From Pleurotus djamor (lineage: Eukaryota > Basidiomycota > Agaricomycetes > Agaricales > Pleurotaceae), in the NCBI GenBank assembly GCA_029747585.1, contig JAPEVF010000089.1, positions 52,720-116,719 on the forward strand: 64,000 nt of DNA, in the 5' to 3' direction. Below are positions 21,681 through 32,987 of the stretch, in pieces. Each line of letters opens with the position of its first letter. Position 1 is the first letter of the stretch. Below the pieces are notes generated by a model that saw nothing but the letters and a program-made list of their open reading frames with translations, made no database searches and had not been told where the DNA came from. The position numbers were made by a program, and so were the translations under genes.

Positions 21681-24051
21681 TCACAGGATGAAGGGACCAA
21701 ATCTGTACGAATCCCTTAAATGTTGTAAAGCGTTGAGGATACTCTGGTCTTCAGCGGAAACCGCGAGAGGGCGTTGAGCAGAACCATCATGGCCAAAAGG
21801 GAAGATGGGGAAGTCGACTTCGCAAGTGACTCCGTCATCCGGAAGCTCTCCACGACTTAGATAGTTACGGATGTATTTTTGGGTACATGTCGAGGGTGCC
21901 GCAATGCTACAGTGCTGAGAAGGTGTAAGAGTTACCATGGATGAAGGAGAAAGGAAAGCATGGCTTACGCCAGGTGAGTTCTGCGTCAGAACTACCGAGC
22001 CAGGGAAGCCTTTAGCCATCTTATGCGCGCTGTTGCAGAGTAGTTAGAATGTATTTGGTAAACGGAGTATGATAGCTTACGAAGAAACTGGGGTGACTGG
22101 GTCTGAAAATCCTTGAGTACATTGATAACGCAGACATGAAGGATCATCTTACCTGCGGTGTTACCAATCCACAAGATGGGGTGGCTAGTGTTGCCTACAA
22201 AGGGGCCTAGGGGACGTCAGGACCAAATTGAGGCCTTACAGGGTGAAATGCACTCACCACTGAAGTGCTTCTTGGCTTTATTCGGCCATGCGCTATGGGA
22301 GAAAGAAAGTGAGCACCAATGCCGATTGGTCTCATTCTAGGGCAAGGGACCTACGTGCACCCAATACGAATACTCGCCCAAATCTCGCCCCATTGCGATG
22401 TTTGGACGAGATCGTCTACGTACTCCTGCAAGTCATCGAGTGAATTACTGACTGGTTGGCCATCTGTGCAGAGGATGGCTGCTTGACCATCTCTGACAGG
22501 TTGGGGGAGCTGTGGAAGTCCGCAAGAGCAGTCGAACATAGGTTCTTCCAAAAGTTTGTAAATGAGGGTGCCATCGCCTTCGGCAAGGTCGGCTAGTCCT
22601 TGAGCAAGAATGGGGAAGGCGGCATAAGGAGAGTATAGCGATTCGAAGATGGTGAACCTCAGGCGAGCATAGTCAACGAGTCCATAAGAAGTCGGAGTCT
22701 GGACTGGGACGGGTCGCAGATAGATAGAATGGGTGAGCACATTGAGCTTTTCTTCGATGAGTGCGGCCGTTGGTTCATAAAATGGGCAGGAAGGGCCGGC
22801 TTCAACACAGCTGTCGAAGAATGTTTGAAGTGTTTTGTCGGTATCAAGCAGATTGTTAGACCAAAGTGCTAGAAAGAGGAGTTAAGGCAGGCCAGATTGC
22901 AGTCAACAATAAACTGACTAGCAAAATAGTTGGGTGAGTCGACAACGCCTATGTAGTATTATAGATGTTAACTGATCAAGTTTGAGGGAACGAGACAAAT
23001 GGCAGCCAACCGTCGAGTATAAGACGCTCAATTCGATCCTTCATTTCCAAGTATCAGCATTGGCAAGCGACGACAACCGAAGTAAATAGCTCACGGGGAA
23101 CAACGCAGCAAACGTAGCTCCAAGCACAGTGCCGTACCTTCGAAAGAACAACTCAGTAGTGATGTGGGAGAGAAAAACGAAGAGCATACGAGTAACCCCA
23201 GTATCGAATTTTTTCCTCATCATGAGCCTCGACAATCCGAAGCATATCTCTCGCAGTATTCTCGGTATTGATGTGTGTGAGTTCTCCGTTGTCGTGGGTC
23301 TTTGCCAGACTGCCAAGTACTTGTGCACGGGCCCAGGCGCGAGCTAAACCGTCAGCAGACGCGTTCAATACTTGGAAGGTGTTGCCCCAGAGCACCCTCT
23401 CGGCATCGGTGTCGAAAAACGACGCGCGAGGCGTGGATAGTCCAACACCTAGAAGTTCGAAGTACGTCAAACGCCATTCCGACAAAATAGCAAAGAAATC
23501 GCCGTACCTCTAGGATCAAAGGAAAGGACGTCGTACTGAGGCCCAATCAACGTAGCGAGAGACAGACCAGCGTTGACCACCAAAGTCACGCCACTACCAC
23601 CTGGCCCTCCTGGATTGAAGATGACTGGTCCGCGATACTCTTGGGTCCCGAAATAAGGGGAACGAAGACGAGTGATGGCTATGGAGGCAGGTGCTCCCTC
23701 TGGGTCCGAATAGTTAAGCGGTACCTAAGAAGATAAGATACCCGGGGACGCGACTTCGATGGCTTGAGGCATACTTTGAGACGTGAGCATTCCATATTCT
23801 TGTAACAGGAGTGCCATTTTAGCTCGGTGCTGGGCTCAATCTAGTACATTCGTCTTATCATTCTCTGAACGCAGCATTGGCAACCTGGCACGTACTTTAT
23901 CCCAAGCGAAGTCTTTTTCCGACAAGTTCAGAGTACTCAAACGTTTTGACCTTGCAATGTCGAACTCAAACCATTGCAACTGCTGATAGAAAAAGACGAG
24001 TAGTGCGATAGATACGACCAACCCCACACAGAGGTTTGGAGAGGAAGTCAT
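21681..24051 (-). CDS. TAP-like alpha/beta-hydrolase serine peptidase (tripeptidyl aminopeptidase-like)
   Basis: This is a secreted or membrane-tethered peptidase. Exon 1 encodes a signal-anchor (LCVGLVVSIALLVFFYQQLQ). The next exons give STELKWHSCYKNMECSRLKV, PLNYSDPEG, the oxyanion region VIFNPGGPGGSG and SFDPRGVGLSTPR. The nucleophile elbow is GYSYGT, created across an intron. Then come ERLILDGVVDSPN-like sequence and the C-terminal TAP-like domain. That domain carries the probable catalytic Asp in GNTADPVTPVSSAHKMA and the His in NSPGHCSIAAPS. All three triad residues are therefore visible. At least eight short introns are present, and the stop is TGA at 21681-21683. Its relatives cleave N-terminal di- or tripeptides; the exact specificity is unknown. 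Confidence 0.85.
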
Positions 24052-24684
24052 TGCGTGTGTGTGTCGAAACGCTCATACTTTCCACACTTTTCAAATATAC
24101 CAGCCTCCAGGCCCCGTTCTCATGAGCATGTGGTCTTGGATCCACAGGGGGATATGTCTGACTGCGCGCTGGGGGCCACGGCCTAGCCACCATGATGCTA
24201 AACATACATACTCTCAGATGTGGGAGTCATCTGAACGACACAGAGTGCTGTGGTGAAGGTGGTGATTGGGCAAGAAGGCGATAAACCCGAAATTAGCCTC
24301 CATTCGCGTGGGTACGCCGGACGAAGTTGAATCGAAGCACTTTCTATTGGGGACTCGAAGAGCGCCTCGAAGAGATTCAGGAAATGATCTGATTGACCTA
24401 ATTTAAGAGCCAATTCGGCTGGGTGACGCGTACATAAGACGTAGTGTTGCTCAGAGTCAAATGCCAGCCGCCGCTGCAACGCGTGACCGTCCCGACGAAA
24501 TTGTGGTTTCGGCAAGTACCCTAAGTGGGCATATTTTCCTTCGATTTCTGGCCTTCTGACTGAAGTTCTGGAGCGTATTTTGGGCGACTTTGAATAGTCT
24601 CTTTTAGGTCAGTACTACGGTAGTCTATGGAGGAGAGTTTATAGGACAGTAGGATAAACTATGGATACCAAGCAACGAGTCGCC
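24052..24684. other. Intergenic region, nothing recognised
   Basis: A 105-codon minus frame at 24198-24515 has no family resemblance and no exon partners. It is taken as chance. Confidence 0.45.
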
Positions 24685-25290
24685 TCAAGGCATGTAAACG
24701 TATCCAGCAACGCCCTGTACAACATATCCACGAGCAATAGCGGCACTCTTCTGGTTCGCGTCCGGAGTGTAGTAGTAGTCACCGTCCTTGGCGTTGAACA
24801 TCCTGTACCAAGGAACGCTGCCGCAGATTTGGCTAGGGTACAAGTACCCAACGATGCCAGTATCGGCGTATCCCTTGCCCTTGAACGTCTGGCGCTCCGC
24901 TTCATTGATAGTGTAGAAGTGGCTTGTCGTCTGCTTGTTGTAGAGACGGTAGAGGGGGACGGTGGAGCTCTTTTGGTCCTCGAAGATGCGAGCGTTGACG
25001 AGGATAGGCGTGTATCCGCGCTTGACCCAAGCTTTGAGCATCTCGGCTTCGCTGGTGGCGTAGTAGGTGTCGGTGAGGTTGGCGTTGTATGCCGAGAAAA
25101 GGGCAGGGACGTGGTTGAACGTAGGGCAGGGTGCAACGTCGCGAGCCTAGAATAATATATCAAATTAGCTCTCAGAACAGAACACGAAGGTGGAGAGGAC
25201 TGAGCGTACATCAACACCGGAGGAAGCAGGCAGAGCGATGGCTTGAACGGCCAACAAGGCGGAAGCGAAAAGGGCGGTAGAGAACTTCAT
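24685..25290 (-). CDS. Secreted DUF5648 repeat protein
   Basis: This is a small secreted protein. Exon 1 encodes the signal peptide MKFSTALFASALLAVQAIA, and an intron after PASSGVD leads to ARDVAPCPTF. The mature part is three related aromatic repeats of about 45 residues. The clearest are YRLYNKQTTSHFYTINEAER with GYADTGIVGYLYP, and YRMFNAKDGDYYYTPDANQK with GYVVQGVAGYVYMP; a weaker first repeat contains TDTYYATSEAEMLKAWVKRG. This is the DUF5648 pattern, also found attached to fungal and bacterial secreted hydrolases. Here there is no catalytic domain, so a binding or scaffolding role is likely but unproven. The stop is TGA 24685-24687. Confidence 0.85.
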
Positions 25291-26027
25291 CTTGTCTGTT
25301 TTGCTTTGCTCGTTTAGGTGTTCCAATGACTGTAGCTGCTGAGTACGATGCCCATGGTCGCGTATTTATACGCAAAGAAAAGATCAGCTGACAGAACAGC
25401 CGAGGATGGTTTGATTTCTGAATTCAACTGTCGTCGATGTCTTGTGACGCTAGTAGAACATCCCAAGACTTGTGAAACGAAGCGAGCCGAGAGATGTGAG
25501 ATTTGGGGTATTCCAGGCGTTGTGAGACGAGAATTGAAGAGGCGGGCAGAAGCCATAAATGGGTCCATTTGAGAGGCAATGTGCTCAGTAAAGGTCGCAA
25601 ACAGAGCGGACACGGTGCACTGGATGGTCCAACGGTGTACTGTGAGCCTCTGCCCAGCCACGCGGAACCAAAACAGACGCACCATTATCCACGAGCGTCG
25701 GGAGAACCGCATAGGGCATTCTGCGGGGACGGCAATCACGAGCGAGAGTATGGCAGAGTACAGTGGAGCAAAGCTTCCAAGTAGAAAATAACGATAGAGG
25801 AAGAAACCATGCGCCCTTCGTAAAACACCTGGAAGTCAAACATCATAGGATACGTTGCAAGTGCGAGCTTGAGGGGACGGGCTGGGCACGGAAATGTTTA
25901 CGAAAAGAGTGTTGCGTAGATTGAAAGGACCGGCCCTTCGGTTAGAACAAATTATACACGAATAAGATATTAAATAAAGAAAGATTCAATGGCTGAGTAA
26001 GGAGAACGATGGAGGCGCGGAGCATAT
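25291..26027. other. Intergenic region, promoter of the DUF5648 gene
   Basis: Apart from the TATA element, only short frames without family resemblance are present. Confidence 0.45.
25363..25370 (-). promoter_or_regulatory. TATA box of the DUF5648 gene
   Basis: TATAAATA on the minus strand lies about 75 bases upstream of the ATG at 25290. Confidence 0.5.
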
Positions 26028-26747
26028 TTAGACGATTCGCCGGCCATTATTCAGCGCATCGAAGTGATGACCAGAAGCTAGCTGGTTGTTGACACAGGTT
26101 GGATAGAATGGATTCCCGATCGTCTCGCTCTGTTTGACGCGATGAAGTCTAGATGATCGTCTGGAAGGTGCAAGGCTTTGTTGTGGCATAGAGTGCGTGG
26201 CGGCGGGAGTGAAAGGAGTAACGCGTGGTGGGCTGTACGCAGGCGGGGGGACGCTAGGGTAGAGTATTTGCGTGTGAGGACTGGCCGGGGGGACATTAGT
26301 ACCGCGCTGCAGAGGCTGAGCAAAGTTGCTGCTGCTCGACATATTCGTGTTCCCCAAATTGGAGTAGGGGAGTTTTGGCAATGCGACAAGGGGGAAATCA
26401 GCATTATCCACTGAAGAAGTCGATTGAGTAGGATGGTGTCGGGCTAGCTGAGGGATCGAGAACGCGTTAGTCGGCGGGTTGTAGTTAGAGTAAAAGCTAG
26501 GACATACGTCGTGTTCGCCAATTTCACGCTTGATCTCGCCCCAGTTCTCCGTTATGTACCGTTTGTCCGCCTCATAGCGGCGCTTGCGTCGGCTATGTGA
26601 GAGTGAATCCAAGAGAGGGTAGAACCAGACATGACGCCGATAGATGGCAAAGACAACGAAGGGGACCAAGGTGATGAAGGTTATCAGAACGATGAGCCCG
26701 GGATGAATGGAATAACGTGTTTCATCATCGCTAGGAAGGTAGGCCAT
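26028..26747 (-). CDS. Single-pass membrane protein with PPxY-containing tail
   Basis: This is an unrecognised protein of 239 residues in one open frame. A short N-terminus (MAYLPSDDETRYSIHPG) precedes one transmembrane segment (LIVLITFITLVPFVVFAIY). A strongly basic region follows (SHSRRKRRYEADKRY), then a long disordered Pro/Ser-rich tail with PPPAYSPP, which can bind WW domains such as those of Rsp5-type ubiquitin ligases, and a basic RRSSRLHR patch. There is no signal peptide, so by charge it is probably type III with the tail in the cytoplasm. Agaricomycete genomes carry many such tails, but I cannot name a family. A small intron within the frame cannot be excluded. Confidence 0.65.
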   Translation of the reverse strand: MAYLPSDDETRYSIHPGLIVLITFITLVPFVVFAIYRRHVWFYPLLDSLSHSRRKRRYEADKRYITENWGEIKREIGEHDVCPSFYSNYNPPTNAFSIPQLARHHPTQSTSSVDNADFPLVALPKLPYSNLGNTNMSSSSNFAQPLQRGTNVPPASPHTQILYPSVPPPAYSPPRVTPFTPAATHSMPQQSLAPSRRSSRLHRVKQSETIGNPFYPTCVNNQLASGHHFDALNNGRRIV

Positions 26748-27043
26748 CGTGACAAAGTCGCGTCGAGAACGAAAAAAAAAATGAGCGAAGAAACGACTGG
26801 TCGACAGTCGATGGCGAGAAAGGAAAGATGGCAGATGGCAGGATGGGAGGTGCCACTGGACGACCTCAACTTATATATGAAATTCAAAGCCAGGGGCCAC
26901 CACCACTTTGAACAATGAACATTGAATGGGACCACATTATGACAGGGCCAAATATGGTAATCCATGTCGACAAAGAGTTGTCTCGGACTGCACTCCGTCA
27001 GCTATAACTTACACATCTGTAAATACTTCCGTCGGCAAACATA

Positions 27044-27712
27044 TCAGACCGCCTTGGCCTTGACATCAAGACCGTACTTCAAGGAACGACTGTACGGGCA
27101 GAACTACGATGCAGGTAAGATGAGGGGCGAGCTGTGGCGAACTTAGGGTTACGCACCTCATGCGCCTCGTCGACCAGGTCCTGTGGGGCTCCAGAAACCT
27201 CTATCTCGACTCCGATACCGAAGCCACCAATTTGCTCCGGTTCGCCAAGATGTACGGTAGCTTTGACGGCTGCGTCTGCAATGAGGTCTTTCTTTCCAGC
27301 ACGAGCAGCAACAAATTGAAGCGCGCCCAAAAAGCATGCTGAACACGCTGTTAGACGAATTCAGATAGGTGAAAAGCGCCAAAGGGTACCTGAGTAGCCC
27401 ATGGAGAACAATTGTTCGGGATTTTCTCCCTTCCCAGAGCCTCCAAGCTCTTTCGGAGTGACAAGTTGAAGCTTGAGGCCGTTACTTTCAGTTTGGCCGT
27501 TCCGCCCTTGACCCGTAGCCGTGCCGACTGCAGTATACTGTGCACGTATGCGGTCTTCGGGTCAATTCGGATGACGCAGTAACCCACATCTGGCTAACCT
27601 TGATATCCTTGAGCTTGAGAGGGCCAGTAGACATGGACCTGGACGTTGAGCTCAATGTCGCAGACAAAGAACGGGGAAGCTTCGACACAGCGGAACGAGC
27701 AGCAAATTGCAT
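27044..27712 (-). CDS. Organic hydroperoxide resistance protein (Ohr/OsmC family)
   Basis: This is a thiol peroxidase that reduces organic hydroperoxides. The N-terminus MQFAARSAVSKLPRSLSATL is basic and Ser-rich, consistent with a mitochondrial presequence. The core shows TAVGTATGQGRNG, LVTPKELGGSGKGENPEQLF, the first reactive Cys in MGYSACFLGALQF (made across an intron) and the second in FCPYSRSLKYGLDVKAKAV at the C-terminus. Both Cys contexts match Ohr rather than plain OsmC. A middle exon gives VKATVHLGEPEQIGGFGIGV. The stop is TGA 27044-27046. It is divergent from the SF3B3 gene, with about 243 bases between the starts. Confidence 0.9.
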
Positions 27713-27955
27713 TTTTATGAGGATGATGGTGGTTTGAGAGGAAAGTGTGCACGCGCACCAAAGTCACAACGCTTTCATGTTGAGATGCAGGGATGTGGTG
27801 AAGTGGTATGGCCTGCAGAGTAAGGCAAGTAGTTCCCACAGTCCCAACTTCAGAGGCGCCTTCGAAGGCGTTTACAAACCCAACGCCATCGTCCTCCTCC
27901 GCGACCGCCATCCCGTCCTGCCTGCTTTTTTGTATAAAGAGGCATCTGGTTCGCA
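27713..27955. promoter_or_regulatory. Divergent promoter between Ohr and SF3B3 genes
   Basis: The 243 bases separate two outward-facing start codons, so promoter elements for both must lie here unless leaders are spliced from further away. No clear TATA box is present. Confidence 0.5.
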
Positions 27956-30900
27956 ATGCATCTTTATAATCTTACACTACAACCCCCAACGGCAATCCCC
28001 CAGGCTATCGTTGGTAATTTCTCGGGAGCCAGGCAACAAGAAATAATAGTCTCCCATGGAACACGGCTCGAACTCCTTCGACCGGACCCCCAGACAGGAA
28101 AAGTCGCGACAGTCATAGCTACCGACGTCTTTGGATCTATAAGGTCGCTGGCTGCGTTTCGATTGACCGGGGGAACCAAGGGTGAGCAATTCGTACGTAT
28201 CCCAGTCTTGGTTTTATCAATTCACGCCTTCTTGTTCTCAGATTATGCAATAGTAGGCTCGGACTCTGGACGCATCGTTATCCTCGACTATGATCCGAAA
28301 ACTAGCAGCTTTGTCAAGCTTCACCAAGAAACGTATGGCAAGTCTGGCGCGCGTCGAATAGTTCCTGGGCAATATCTCGCTGTGGATCCCAAGGGCCGAA
28401 GTGTCATGATCTCGGCCATGGAAAAATCGAAACTGGTTTACATTCTCAATCGTGACGCGGCCGCCAATCTGACCATTTCTTCACCGCTGGAAGCCCACAA
28501 AAACTCTGCCATCATTCACCACATTGTTGGTGTTGACGTCGGTTTTGAGAANCCCCATGTTTGCTGCCCTAGAAGTAGACTATGCAGAGTCGGATCAAGA
28601 CCCTACTGGTGAAGCATTTGCCAACGCAGAGAAAGTTTGTCTGCTCTGTTGCTTTACATCTAATCAGACGTCCTGACTACTCATAGATGCTCACATACTA
28701 TGAATTGGATTTGGGGCTCAATCACGTAGTTCGAAAATGGAGCGAACCCACCGATCCACGGGCAAATCTCCTCGTGCAAGTTCCTGGTGGTCAACTTGCG
28801 TCTTCAGATCGGTTTGACGGGCCTTCTGGTGTTCTTGTCTGCTGCGAAGACCACATCATATACCGCCACTCCGACTCTCCTCAACACAGAATTCCAATCC
28901 CTCGCAGAGCGAACCCTCTGGAAGACCCTGAGAGGGGCGTTATCATCACTGCTGCTGTCATGCACAAGATGAAGGTACCGTGTTTCTCTCAACCTGAAAG
29001 CCAATTGCCAACATCCTTCTCCAGGGTGCCTTTTTCTTTTTGCTACAAAGCGAAAATGGAGACCTATTCAAGGTTACAATTGATCACGAGGACGAAGAGG
29101 TCAAGGCCGTAAAAATCAAGTATTTTGATACAGTGCCTGTTGCGTCTAGTCTATGCATTCTGAAATCAGGCTTTCTCTTTGTTGCATCTGAGTTTGGAAA
29201 CCAGTAAGCCTCACCCATCCTTCGCTAATTTCCCTAGCTGACACTTTCCAAAGCCTACTCTACCAGTTCCAAAAGCTCGGTGACGATGACGAAGAGCCTG
29301 AGTTTTCATCCGCTTCATATCCTGCCTATGGTATGGCTGACCCCACCATTCCGTTACCTCCGGTGTACTTCCGACCTCGACCCCTCGACAACCTCGCTGT
29401 CGCTGACGAAATAGAATCACTGGACCCAATCATCGACTCCAAGGTGTTGAACCTACTACCTAATTCGGATACGCCTCAGATATTTGCTGCCTGTGGGCGA
29501 GGGGCGCGGAGTACCCTGAGGACTTTGCGACATGGTCTCGATATCGAGGAATCTGTCAGCTCTGATCTCCCCGGTATTCCTAACGCGGTATGGACAACGA
29601 AGAAAAAAGAAGATGGTGAGTCTCAAGTGCACCCACACGGCTTTTTGTGCCTACTTTCTGTCGTTTAGATGATTGGGATTCGTACATCATCCTGTCCTTC
29701 GTCAACGGAACGCTCGTGCTTTCAATTGGCGAAACCATTGAAGAAGTGCAAGATACTGGTTTCCTGTCGTCTGCTCCCACCCTAGCAGTCCAGCAAATCG
29801 GCGCCGACGCACTCCTTCAAGTCCACCCCCATGGTATCCGGCACGTCTTAGCTGACCGGAGGGTGAATGAGTGGAGAGTCCCTCAAGGAAAGACCATTGT
29901 TACCGCAACCACAAACAAACGACAGGTCGTGGTCGCGCTCAGCTCGGCTGAATTGGTTTACTTTGAGCTGGATCTTGATGGTCAGCTTAATGAGTACCAA
30001 GATAGGAAAGCTATGGGAAGTACCGTACTTGCACTCAGCATCGGGGAGGTACCAGAAGGCCGGCAGAGGACACCCTACTTGGTCTGTCCAACTCCAGTTC
30101 TTCTCCTTCCGATGATTCTGACGTCTGAACAGGCTGTTGGGTGTGAAGATCAAACCGTACGCATCATATCGCTAGACCCTGAAACCACTCTCGAAACCAT
30201 CAGTTTGCAAGCGTTGACAGCTCCGCCCTCCGCCATCTGCATAGCCGATATGCTCGATGCCAGCATGAACAAATCGCAACCAACAATGTTCGTCAACATA
30301 GGACTACAAAACGGTGTTCTATTGCGAACCGTTCTTGACCCAATAAACGGACAATTGACGGACACCAGAACTCGGTCGGTTGTGCTTTGCTTAACGATTT
30401 GACNTTGCCTCATTTTATTGTTAGATTCCTGGGAACTCGACCGATCCGTCTTGTTCGAGTCCGTATACAGGGTAGTCCCGCCATCCTTGCGCTATCATCT
30501 CGCTCATGGCTGAACTACACCCATCAAAACCTTATGCACTTCACCCCTCTCATATTCAACAATCTCGATTACGCCTGGAGTTTCTCTGCAGAACTTAGTC
30601 CAGAGGGTTTGATTGGTATCTCGGGTAGTGTTCTCCGGTGCGTTAGCAGTCNGAACGAATCCANTCAGGAACTNATGCAGTTGNATNATAGTATCTTCCA
30701 AATTCCCAAGCTCGGCATGAANCTCAAGCAAGACTCTATTCCTNTGTCATATACTCCCCGCAAGTTCATCACACATCCAACAAATCAACTCTTCTATCTG
30801 ATTGAAGGGGATCATCGAGTTGTTGGTGATGCTGCTGCTTCCACNAAGATAGCGAAGCTGGTGAGTNNTGATCGCACTGTCGCNTCCTGACGCTTTNTTT

Positions 30901-32246
30901 GACACATCGTGTATAGCGTGCTGAAGGGAAGAAAGTTGATGATGAAGTCGTGAATCTACCCCCCGAAGCATTTGGTCGACCACGAGCACCCGCGGGGTCG
31001 TGGGGCTCATGCATCCGCATCATTGATCCAGTGAAGGTAAGAAATGGAGGTTTGATCCGCATGATGATGAGTCTTTTAATATCGTTNTNTNAGGCCACAA
31101 CTGTCAATGTTATCCACTTGGATGAGAATGAGGCCGCATTNTCGTTGGCGATCGTGCCGTTCTCCGCTCGCAATGGAGAGCTACACCTTGTTGTTGGTAC
31201 CGCCGTGAACACCATCCTTNCGCCCCGCTCGTGTACGACCGGGTATCTGCGTACGTACTCGTTCAATGAGGACGGTACCCAATTGGAGCTTCTTCACAAA
31301 GTGAGCACATGCACCTATGAATGAATTCGTCNTTTTGATTCTGTGGTGATTTTCTTAGACGGAGACGGACGACATACCGATGTCTGTCATGGCGTTCCAA
31401 GGCAGATTGGTTGCTGGAGTTGGGAANGCACTCCGAATCTACGATATCGGAAAGAAGAAGCTGCTTCGGAAAGTCGAAAACAAGGTGAGCTCCTTGACGT
31501 TGAGAAAGTTAGCTAGGTTTAACCCACATCGTGCCGCGTAGACCTTTGGTTCGGCAATCGTTAGTTTGAACACACAAGGTTCTCGCATCATTGTGGGAGA
31601 TATGCAGGAATCAGTGTCCTTCGCTGTGTACAAGGCGCCGGAGAACCGTCTGCTTACATTCGCGGACGACTCGCAGCCCCGTTGGGTATCCGCTGTCACA
31701 ATGGTCGATTACAACACAGTCGTAGCCGGAGACAGATTCGGCAACGTCTTCGTCAATCGCTTAGACTCCAAAGTTTCTGACCAGGTCGACGATGACCCCA
31801 CTGGTGCCGGTATCCTGCATGAGAAGGGTATATTGATGGGTGCTCCCCATAAAACAGCGATGATTGCCCACTTCCACATTGGCGATCTTGTTACCTCTAT
31901 CCACAAGGTCTCTCTGGTTGCTGGTGGTCGAGAGGTGCTTCTGTACACTGGTCTTCATGGGACGATCGGCGTTCTGGTCCCCTTCGCCTCAAAAGAAGAT
32001 GTTGACTTCATCTCCACACTCGAGCAGCATATGCGAACAGAGCAGAGTAGCTTGGTGGGTCGCGAGCAGCTCAGCTGGAGGGGCTACTACGTCCCCGTCA
32101 AAGCGGTCGTCGATGGTGACCTGTGCGAAACTTTCGCACGTTTACCCGCATCAAAACAGAGCGCCATCGCTGGCGAGCTGGATCGGACCGTCGGGGAGAT
32201 CCTAAAGAAGTTAGAGCAGTTGAGGGTGACTGCCAGTGGGTTCTGA
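27956..32246 (+). CDS. RSE1: Pre-mRNA splicing factor SF3B3/RSE1 (SF3b130)
   Basis: This is a nuclear U2 snRNP SF3b-complex scaffold of the CPSF-A/DDB1 superfamily with three beta-propellers. It starts [20 protein letters not shown], the conserved SF3B3 opening, followed by [37 protein letters not shown] and [15 protein letters not shown]. The middle contains [19 protein letters not shown] and GRGARSTLR. The C-terminal CPSF-A region contains [35 protein letters not shown] and [16 protein letters not shown]. It ends [13 protein letters not shown]. There are about ten introns. The N at 28552 is an extra base (removing it gives [12 protein letters not shown]), while the Ns at 30722, 31141 and 31220 stand in for real bases. 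The length of about 1200 residues fits the family. Confidence 0.95.
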
Positions 32247-32987
32247 TTGTTATCTGTCGATTTGTACACTTCTTCATTCTCTGATTATACATTACCCGTG
32301 CTGTCTATATCTGAATTCAAGACCTCTTTTTCCTTCTCAGGTTCGACCAGGCTCCAGCTATTTTTGGTTTCTTCGTCATGCGCACCAACATCATCCCGTA
32401 CTGAACGTTTAGCCATGGTTCCTTGCACCGTAAGTATGTCGGAAACATCAGAGTTCGGGCGTCTAAATGCTAGTGTTCGTTCTTGGTTTGATCTGAGGTG
32501 AGATATCATTCCTAGAAGCCATTGATTGATCTCTCTTCTTGATGCGTCGCTAGAAACCTGTGGTTGCGTGCAATATCGCGGGTAGCCGCGTGTGGAACCC
32601 GTACTTTGTTTGACTCCTCTTTAGACACCGTTCAAGCTTCACTGTTTCAATCTCCAGTGATCAACTTTTCCGTTTATCGAGGAATAAAATATTGCGTCGA
32701 AGATGAAGGACGATCAGGAGCTCTACAACGATGGTGCCTGCGAGTTTCAGAATTGCCGACGCCCTTGCGACTGTTTAGTAGAGTGGTCACCGGCTCACAG
32801 CCCAGTCCTCCCGATCGATGCTCTTCGTTACCCACTGGCCTGGCGTCAATTCCCACAAGGTTGCATGGGCAACCCATCTATAAACAGTTTCCACCAGGTC
32901 CGTACAGATCTTGTTACCCAAGCCGGCATCACTGATCACTGATTCTTCAGAGCATTGGTCGCACTATAACACGGTGTTATCCGTAGA
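32247..32987. other. Intergenic or unresolved 5' region
   Basis: A frame beginning at an ATG near 32414 (MVPCTVSMSETSEF) can be joined to one at 32554-32935 by a plausible intron. The product resembles nothing I know, so it may be noise or 5' exons of the next gene. Confidence 0.25.

Noticed and set aside
24639..25217. A 192-codon minus frame overlapping the DUF5648 gene
   Set aside because: It is a Ser/Thr/Arg-rich shadow in another frame of the real gene.
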